Assembly (NCBI GenBank): GCA_947039455.1 | Contig: CAMQZB010000003.1 | Coordinates: 40,718-104,717, forward strand | DNA: 64,000 nucleotides | Reading direction: 5' to 3' | Origin: an uncultured Clostridia bacterium | GTDB taxonomy: Bacteria > Bacillota > Clostridia > Christensenellales > CAMQZB01 | Part shown: in pieces, positions 57,614 through 64,000 of the stretch | Layout: each line of letters begins with the position of its first letter | Numbering within the stretch: position 1 is the first letter of the stretch | Translations under genes and position numbers: made by a program | Notes under the pieces: model-generated | Database searches by the model: none | Told to the model about the DNA's origin: nothing | What the model saw: only the letters and a program-made list of their open reading frames with translations

Positions 57614-59668
57614 ATGAACAAGGACTATAATAGTTTATTTACCCCATGGAAGATTAACAATCTTGAAATTAAAAACCGTATTGTTATGACATCAATGGGC
57701 GGAACATCAATTTTTGGATGGATGGAATTACACCATTTTGACAAAGAAGCAGCGAATTTCTTGCTTGAGAAAGCTAAGAACAACGTAGGTTTGATTTTGC
57801 CAGGTATCGCACCAATCAGAAACATCATGGGCGGTCAATGGTTGTATAAAAACAAAAAAGCTTTCAGAGATTTGAAAGTTTTCATGGAAGAGTTCCACAA
57901 AACTGGCGCTAAATTGTTTGTTCAACTAACAGCTGGAATGGGACGTTCTTTCTCAGTAAATCACGTTATGGAACTTATGGTTACAAATAAGGTGGTAGGC
58001 ACGTTGGCTAAGCCGTTTTTGAACATGGATAGACTAACTGCAAGTGCAAGTCCAAACCCTAACCGTTGGTCGGATAAAGCCCCTTCAAGAGAGCTTACTA
58101 TTAAAGAAATCGAAGAAATGGTTTACGCTTTTGGTCAAACTGCAAAAATGTGTTTAGAAGCTGGAGTTGACGGTGTGGAAGTTCACGCTGTTCATGAAGG
58201 TTATTTGCTTGATCAATTTACTATGAAATACACAAACCAAAGAACGGACAAATACGGCGGTTCTTTCGAAAATAGATACCGTTTCCCAGTTGAAATTGTA
58301 CAAGAAATCAAAAAAGAATGTGGTGAAGATTACCCCGTTTCAGTTAGATATTCTATTGTTTCAAAAACAAAAGGATTCCGTGAAGGTGCTCTTCCTGGTG
58401 AAGATTATGTTGAAGTTGGTCGTGACATGGAAGAAAGTGAGAAAGCTGCAAAGCACTTGCAAGACGCTGGTTACGATATGCTAAATGCGGATAACGGTAC
58501 ATACGACGCTTGGTATTGGGCACATCCACCTATGTATATGCCTCAAAATACTAACCTTGCTGACTGTGAGCATATCAAAAAATTTGTTGATATTCCAGTA
58601 GTTGCTGCAGGTAGAATGGAGCCACACGTTGCTGCGAAATCTATTGCGGAAGGAAAACTTGATGGACTTGGTGTTGCTAGACAATTCTTAGCTGATCCAG
58701 AATGGGTTACTAAATTAATGGCTAACAAAGAATCTGATATTATGCCTTGTATTTGTTGTCACAACGGTTGTTTCACTATGGCAAGTTACAAAGGTGCTTC
58801 AAACGATCAAGACCTTGGAGACGCTATCCACATGGCGAGATGTGCTTTGAATCCTCACACTATGCAAACGAAAAAATACAAAATCGTGAAAGCGAAAAAA
58901 CCAATTACTGTTGCTATTATCGGTGGCGGTATCGGTGGTATGGAAACTGCTCGTGTAGCTGCTATGAGAGGGCATGATGTTACTATCTACGAAAAGAGTG
59001 ACAAGCTTGGCGGAATATTTATCGCTGCTGCTTCCCCTTCATTTAAAGAAAAAGATAGAGAGCTTATCGAATGGTATAAAAAAGAAATTCGCACTCTTAA
59101 AATTTCAGTTAAATACAATAGAGAAGTTACTGATTTCTCTAAAATTACAGCGGATAAAATAGTTATTGCTACTGGTTCTGTTCCTAGAAACTTTAAGGTT
59201 AAAGGTGTAGAGAAATCTATTGAGGCTTGTGAGTACTTGCTAGAAACGAAAGAAGTTGGAGAAACTGTTATCGTTATTGGTGGTGGATTAACTGGCTGTG
59301 AAATTGCTTACGATTTATATCTAAAAGGCAAAAAACCAGTAATTATAGAAATGAAAAATGACCTTATTGCAGTTAAGGGTGTTTGCTTAGCTAACAGTTC
59401 TTACCTAAGAGATTTCTTCAAACTAAATAAAGTTCCTGTATATCTTGAAACAAGATTAGAAGAAGTTACTGATGATGGCGTTGTTGCTATTGACAAAGAC
59501 GGAAACAAACTTGAAATCAAGGGTGACAGCGTAATCATGTCAGTTGGTTACGTTCCAGCTCCAGTTGCTTGCGATAATAAAAAAGCTAAACTAGTTGGCG
59601 ATTGCAAAGCTGTTGGAAACCTTAGAACTGTAATTTGGGGTGCATGGGATATTGCAATGAAATTGTAA
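57614..59668 (+). CDS. NADH:flavin oxidoreductase / 2-enoate reductase (OYE-FAD fusion, 4Fe-4S)
   Basis: OYE barrel GVEVHAVHEGYLLDQFTMKYTNQRTDKYGGSFENR, CICCHNGC, two Rossmann GGGIGGM / GGGLTGCE motifs. Confidence 0.93.
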   Translation: MNKDYNSLFTPWKINNLEIKNRIVMTSMGGTSIFGWMELHHFDKEAANFLLEKAKNNVGLILPGIAPIRNIMGGQWLYKNKKAFRDLKVFMEEFHKTGAKLFVQLTAGMGRSFSVNHVMELMVTNKVVGTLAKPFLNMDRLTASASPNPNRWSDKAPSRELTIKEIEEMVYAFGQTAKMCLEAGVDGVEVHAVHEGYLLDQFTMKYTNQRTDKYGGSFENRYRFPVEIVQEIKKECGEDYPVSVRYSIVSKTKGFREGALPGEDYVEVGRDMEESEKAAKHLQDAGYDMLNADNGTYDAWYWAHPPMYMPQNTNLADCEHIKKFVDIPVVAAGRMEPHVAAKSIAEGKLDGLGVARQFLADPEWVTKLMANKESDIMPCICCHNGCFTMASYKGASNDQDLGDAIHMARCALNPHTMQTKKYKIVKAKKPITVAIIGGGIGGMETARVAAMRGHDVTIYEKSDKLGGIFIAAASPSFKEKDRELIEWYKKEIRTLKISVKYNREVTDFSKITADKIVIATGSVPRNFKVKGVEKSIEACEYLLETKEVGETVIVIGGGLTGCEIAYDLYLKGKKPVIIEMKNDLIAVKGVCLANSSYLRDFFKLNKVPVYLETRLEEVTDDGVVAIDKDGNKLEIKGDSVIMSVGYVPAPVACDNKKAKLVGDCKAVGNLRTVIWGAWDIAMKL

Positions 59669-59703
59669 TCCTATACTAAATATGAATTAATAAAGAATAA
59701 TTT

Positions 59704-59739
59704 AAAAGGACTATATCTGTTGATATAGTCCTTTTTTTA
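59704..59739 (+). terminator. intrinsic terminator after enoate reductase
   Basis: AAAAGGACTATATC / GATATAGTCCTTTT plus T-tract. Confidence 0.92.
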
Positions 59740-59765
59740 TAATATAAATATCTAATATCTAATAT

Positions 59766-60005
59766 TTAATCTTCAATATTGAAAGAATTAAACAATTCAT
59801 CACGGAAAAACTCTTGAATCTCAATTTGAAATCCTTGACACAAACTGTAAAGAGTATCTAATTTTATTGTTTTATTTTCCTTAGAAAGAATAGTGGAAAT
59901 AGTAGATTGCGGAACACCACTAGCCTTAAAAAGCTGATATTGTTTTATAGATTTATCTTCCATTAAGTTTTTCAATCGCAAAGCTATCGCATAATTTAGT
60001 TTCAT
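59766..60005 (-). CDS. XRE-type HTH regulator (79 aa)
   Basis: IKQYQLFKASGVPQSTISTILSKENKTIKLDTLYSLCQGF. Confidence 0.88.
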   Translation of the reverse strand: MKLNYAIALRLKNLMEDKSIKQYQLFKASGVPQSTISTILSKENKTIKLDTLYSLCQGFQIEIQEFFRDELFNSFNIED

Positions 60006-60068
60006 AATATCTACTTATCACACTTCGGTGTGCCGAATTGTTACTCTTTTATTGTAACATAAAATAAA

Positions 60069-60102
60069 GAAAAAAGACAGTTAATAATAACTGCCTTTTT
60101 TT
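60069..60102. terminator. bidirectional terminator-like hairpin
   Basis: AAAAAGaCAGTTA / TAACTGcCTTTTT. Confidence 0.75.
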
Positions 60103-60126
60103 CATATGTTGAGTTACAAATTAAGT

Positions 60127-61134
60127 CTAGCCGAAGATTTCTTCGTAGACTTTCTCTGCGTAAGTGTTGTTGACTAACTTGTCATAGTCAGCTAAATCCT
60201 CAAGAACGTCAGCGTTAACCATGATATCTTGAAGTCTGTCGAAAGAGTCCTCAGTCATAGATAAGCTAGTCATCCAAGCGTCGATAGCCAAGTAACTGGT
60301 TAAAGTATTCTCGATATCTTCAACGCTAGTACCGTCAAATTGTGGAGCGATAGCTTTAGCAATAACAGTTAAGTCGTCGGCATTTTCTTTCATGTAGTCA
60401 ATAGCTTTGTAAAGTCCACGTAAATAAGCCTCGATAACCTCTTCATTTTCAGCGATGTATTCTTTCGTTGCAACAAAGCAAGTGAAAGGAACTTCTCCGC
60501 CCTCAGCACCGATAGATGTTTTGCGATAACCTTTACCTTGATTTTCAAAAGTAGAAGCAGTAGGCTCAAAGAAAGTAACATAATCTCCTTGACCAGACTC
60601 AAAAGCACCCGCCATCATGTTGAAAGCGATGTCGTAATTTAGAGTAATGTTGTCGCCATTATAAAGACCATGTTGGTTTAAAACGTATTCCAAAGACATA
60701 GCAGGCATACCGCCTTTACGTCCAGCAATGATTTCTGTGCCTTCTAAATCAGCAAAGTCGAAATCTTTATCATCACGACCGAATAGGAAAGAACCGTCAC
60801 GTTTAGTAAGTTGAGCGAAAACCACAGGATAGTCTTCACGACCTTGATTGTAAACGAAAACAGCAGTTTCAGGGCCAACAAGACCGATATCTGCTTGACC
60901 GCTGACAATGGCAGTCATTGAAACGTTAGAACCGCCACCGTTGGTAAGTTCAACGTCAAGCCCCTCCTCTTCAAAGAAGCCCATTTCCATAGCAACGTAT
61001 TGAGGCGCGTAGAAAATTGAGTGAGTAACCTCGTTAACGCGCACAGTAGTAAGAGTGGTGTCAGCAGGACCGCAACCAGCCATAGTGCAAATAAGTAAGA
61101 CAAGTGAAAGTGATAGAGCAATTATTTTTTTCAT
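60127..61134 (-). CDS. NMT1/THI5-like ABC substrate-binding lipoprotein
   Basis: Lipobox MAGC; FYAPQYVAMEMGFFEEEGLDVEL, GQADIGLVGPE. Confidence 0.9.
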   Translation of the reverse strand: MKKIIALSLSLVLLICTMAGCGPADTTLTTVRVNEVTHSIFYAPQYVAMEMGFFEEEGLDVELTNGGGSNVSMTAIVSGQADIGLVGPETAVFVYNQGREDYPVVFAQLTKRDGSFLFGRDDKDFDFADLEGTEIIAGRKGGMPAMSLEYVLNQHGLYNGDNITLNYDIAFNMMAGAFESGQGDYVTFFEPTASTFENQGKGYRKTSIGAEGGEVPFTCFVATKEYIAENEEVIEAYLRGLYKAIDYMKENADDLTVIAKAIAPQFDGTSVEDIENTLTSYLAIDAWMTSLSMTEDSFDRLQDIMVNADVLEDLADYDKLVNNTYAEKVYEEIFG

Positions 61135-61308
61135 ATTAATATTAATACCTCCGAAGTTTAGTATAGTGTTTTATCATATGTTAATAGTGAAATTTTCGTG
61201 ACGATTGTGAAAGATAATATTTAATAATATAATATAAAAAACGCTAAATAAAATTTCCATAAAGAACTAAAACGCATAACGTAGTAAAAGAATTTGCCGA
61301 TAAAAATG

Positions 61309-61349
61309 AAAAAACCACCGTAACTGATAAAACAGCATAGGGTGGTTTT
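61309..61349 (-). terminator. intrinsic terminator of peptidase gene region
   Basis: AAAACCACC...GGTGGTTTT. Confidence 0.6.
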
Positions 61350-61449
61350 GTAATATTAAATTCATTTCTAAACTAATAATATAGATGCAAATTAATAGGG
61401 TTGTATAATTAAGTAAAATAGTTTAATCTTAATTAAAAAACACTAATAA

Positions 61450-62181
61450 TTAGTCATTTCCTCTCATTCTTCCCATAATCAATAGGAAACGTAAGAAGTA
61501 AAGTAGTGATGTAACAAATCCTGCTACGTAAGTTAATGCAGCGGCATTTAGTACTTTTCCAGCTTGATTCGCTTCTTCAGGAGTTAAAATTCCGTCTTTC
61601 ACCAATGCTTTTTTCGCACGAGATGAAGCATTAAATTCAACTGGCAACGTGATAAGAGCAAACAAAGTCGCTAATCCGTAACCGAAAATTCCAAGGTTAA
61701 TCAAGATATTTGAAATACCATTTCCAACACCAGCGAAAATTTCAATCATCAAACCAATAAGAAGTAGTGGCACGAATGCCATACTACCAATTTTCACAAT
61801 AGGGTAAAACGCAGCTCTAACTTTCATTGGAAAATATCCTCTGTGTTTTTGAATTACGTGACCAATTTCGTGGGCAGCAACTCCGATTGCAGCAACGCTT
61901 GTTGAATCGTAAACTGTTGAAGAAAGTGCAACCGTTTCAGTTTTTGGGTTATAGTGATCAGTAAGGCTTCCAGCAACTTTCGTAACTTTTACACCCTGCA
62001 CGTTCTCTTTTTGCAATAATTCTTTAGCAACATAACTTGCTGAAATTCCAGATTTTGAGTGAACTTTACTGTATTTCCCAAATGTAGTCTTAACTTTTGT
62101 TTGGGCATAAATTCCAAGAAATAATCCTGGTAGTAAAATCAAAATAGACCAAGGTCCGTAAAACATTAAATCAAATAACAT
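61450..62181 (-). CDS. YugP-like zinc metallopeptidase, membrane-bound
   Basis: AIGVAAHEIGHVIQKHRGY HEXXH motif, N- and C-terminal TM helices. Confidence 0.9.
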   Translation of the reverse strand: MLFDLMFYGPWSILILLPGLFLGIYAQTKVKTTFGKYSKVHSKSGISASYVAKELLQKENVQGVKVTKVAGSLTDHYNPKTETVALSSTVYDSTSVAAIGVAAHEIGHVIQKHRGYFPMKVRAAFYPIVKIGSMAFVPLLLIGLMIEIFAGVGNGISNILINLGIFGYGLATLFALITLPVEFNASSRAKKALVKDGILTPEEANQAGKVLNAAALTYVAGFVTSLLYFLRFLLIMGRMRGND

Positions 62182-62282
62182 AATTTCTTTATCTCCATTT
62201 TTATTTATTACTATATAGTATACCCAAATTTTCCGTTAAGTCAACACGAATTGAATAAAATTTATAAATTGTGTTTAAATTA

Positions 62283-63176
62283 CTACAATTCTACTACATT
62301 ATCAACAAGTGCGTTTTTAATATCTAAGCTAAAAATTCTGATGTCGTCAGGATAATACAACGCTGTAAAGTCACCGTATTTCTCCGCCGATGTGTAATTC
62401 CCCAAAAAACCACGTAATTTCGGTATGTCCGTCATGTCAAAATTATTGGTAAGGGATCGTGCCACGTCCAAATCGTTCAAATGCATAATTCGTTCAAAAA
62501 ACACTACAGGAAAAGTCTTTTCCGTATAGTTATTAGACCGCAAAATATGTACAGGAAGCGTATTGTCTTGTAGTTTACCATCATTATCCAAGGTCAGTGA
62601 AATTTGTTTTTGATACCCTTCCACGGTTTTAGTGTCTTGAAAAATGTCAATGCCGTTTGCTGTAACATTAACTATGTCGCTACTACTCTCAAATACTTTT
62701 TCATAAGTGGTATTGTATTGCAACAAAATAATTTTCTTTGTAAACTGCAACATTAAGTAATTCCCGAAAGCGGTGGCGGTGGTGAAGGTGTCACCAGTTA
62801 TTGTTTCCGCAAAAAATACTGAATCACATTCTACAATCAACTTCTCTTTATCCTCCATTAAATAAGTGATTTGATGTGATTTTTCGCCAATAGTTACTGT
62901 GCCTTGCCAAAGAGTTTTTGAGACAATCAAGGGTTTGATTTTATCAATGAAGTAAGTGTTTGTGTTGCACTTTATAAGCTTCAAGTTCGGATTGGAAGTT
63001 GAAGGAGTGCTGTGATTGGAGATAGTTGAAAAATCAATATCTCCGTCATTGTTTGCCAATGTGACAGTGAAATCACCGTCGCCGTTCACCCCAAATCGAG
63101 TGATCTTTTGTGGCAAGTCAATGTTCGCTACTTTAAGTAGTTTCAAGTTCTTTGAAATTAAAAAATATGTATCCAT
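62283..63176 (-). CDS. uncharacterised 297-aa protein
   Basis: Long ORF, beta-rich composition, no recognised motif. Confidence 0.6.
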   Translation of the reverse strand: MDTYFLISKNLKLLKVANIDLPQKITRFGVNGDGDFTVTLANNDGDIDFSTISNHSTPSTSNPNLKLIKCNTNTYFIDKIKPLIVSKTLWQGTVTIGEKSHQITYLMEDKEKLIVECDSVFFAETITGDTFTTATAFGNYLMLQFTKKIILLQYNTTYEKVFESSSDIVNVTANGIDIFQDTKTVEGYQKQISLTLDNDGKLQDNTLPVHILRSNNYTEKTFPVVFFERIMHLNDLDVARSLTNNFDMTDIPKLRGFLGNYTSAEKYGDFTALYYPDDIRIFSLDIKNALVDNVVEL

Positions 63177-63289
63177 ATTAATAGTTTAATAAAAAAATCG
63201 CTTATGTATGCAATTAATGTATGAAAAGTTTTATTTTGTCAATAATTAAATTATAAGATGAAGGAAATGTATATAAATTTAAAGGAGAA

Positions 63290-63895
63290 TTGATATTTAT
63301 TATGACAAGAGGTTGGACAAATAGAGAGAAAGAGGAACTGCTTAAACTTGCAGTAACAGCTACGTCAAAGAAACTACCGTTAAAGAGTGTCTTTGAGAAT
63401 TTTGGAAAAAAACATAACCGTAAAGGTGACAGCGTTAGGAATTTTTATTACGCTGTTCTATCCGAAAGCAAACTGCGTGGTGAACCCATTGACGGTATCG
63501 AAAAAATCGATATTGAAATGTTTAGCCAAAAAGAAATCGTGAATTTTATGAGTTCTATAATGAATCAATGCGCAAGCGGAAGCACTGTTCGTGGCTCAAT
63601 AATGAAGCTTACGAAAAACAAAACCAAGATGCTCCGTTATCAAAACAAGTACAGAAATCTTGTGAAAGATCAAAGTCCTATCATCTACTCCATCATGGAA
63701 AAACAAAAAATCTCAGGTCGCTATTTCGACCCATTCAAGAAAGTAGTAGTTGAAATCGCCGAAGCTCCATTAATGGTTCTTGTTTCCGATGACAAACTTA
63801 AACTACGCCGCGAAGCCGACAGCTTATCCGATCGCATAGATCTTATGAACGATCAACGCTATTACGAAAAATCACCAAGAAAAGTCACTATTTAG
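63290..63895 (+). CDS. Myb/SANT-like HTH DNA-binding protein (RsfA-like N-terminus)
   Basis: RGWTNREKEELLKLAVTATSKKLPLKSVFENFGKKHNRKGDSVRNFYYAVL; SD aaaggag. Confidence 0.6.
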   Translation: MIFIMTRGWTNREKEELLKLAVTATSKKLPLKSVFENFGKKHNRKGDSVRNFYYAVLSESKLRGEPIDGIEKIDIEMFSQKEIVNFMSSIMNQCASGSTVRGSIMKLTKNKTKMLRYQNKYRNLVKDQSPIIYSIMEKQKISGRYFDPFKKVVVEIAEAPLMVLVSDDKLKLRREADSLSDRIDLMNDQRYYEKSPRKVTI

Positions 63896-63898
63896 TTT

Positions 63899-64000
63899 TT
63901 CGTAAGGGAAATGGGGCGTTGCCCCAAACTCCACAAGGGGTTTCACCCCTTGACCCCACAAGGGCTTTGCCCCTTGACCCCACAAGGGCTTTGCCCCTTG
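63899..64000 (+). repeat. GC-rich hairpin repeat element, copy 2 (runs off window)
   Basis: TTCGTAAG..ATGGGGCGTTGCCCCAAACTCCACAAGGGGTTTCACCCCTTGACCCC..., matches 24597-24703. Confidence 0.9.

Noticed and set aside
1-64000. Prophage, ICE or transposon
   Set aside because: No integrase, transposase, relaxase or phage structural genes; XRE-type regulators alone are insufficient.

Overview
The window is a low-GC, chromosome-like segment of a Firmicutes/Clostridia-type genome. I saw no rRNA, tRNA, CRISPR array, transposase or prophage module. Housekeeping content: transketolase pair, rplU-rpmA, Ogg-type glycosylase, trmB, citrate synthase, degV, glyQS, dinB, clpC, hpf, galE, rplI, and asd-dapA-dapB behind a lysine riboswitch. 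Accessory content: a putative group B-like [FeFe] hydrogenase, two polar amino-acid ABC cassettes, an MMPL exporter, a GH13 branching enzyme, a YkvI-like permease, a NitT/TauT-type ABC transporter, and a 2-hydroxyacyl-CoA dehydratase/activase/enoate-reductase cluster. The most interesting items are: (i) a tandem-HTH repressor gene divergent from a perfect-consensus promoter embedded in a ~13-bp inverted repeat, driving a ~180-nt orphan transcript that ends at an intrinsic terminator; (ii) the dehydratase cluster, which includes an unlisted 51-aa membrane protein; (iii) an L27 with a Prp-type N-terminal extension but no adjacent prp gene; (iv) a GC-rich multi-hairpin repeat immediately 3' of two unrelated genes, with compensatory stem changes; (v) a Cys/His-rich 66-bp-repeat protein; (vi) a 15-bp hairpin burying the ribosome-binding region of the ykvI-like gene. 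All calls come from reading the sequence only; no database search was run.
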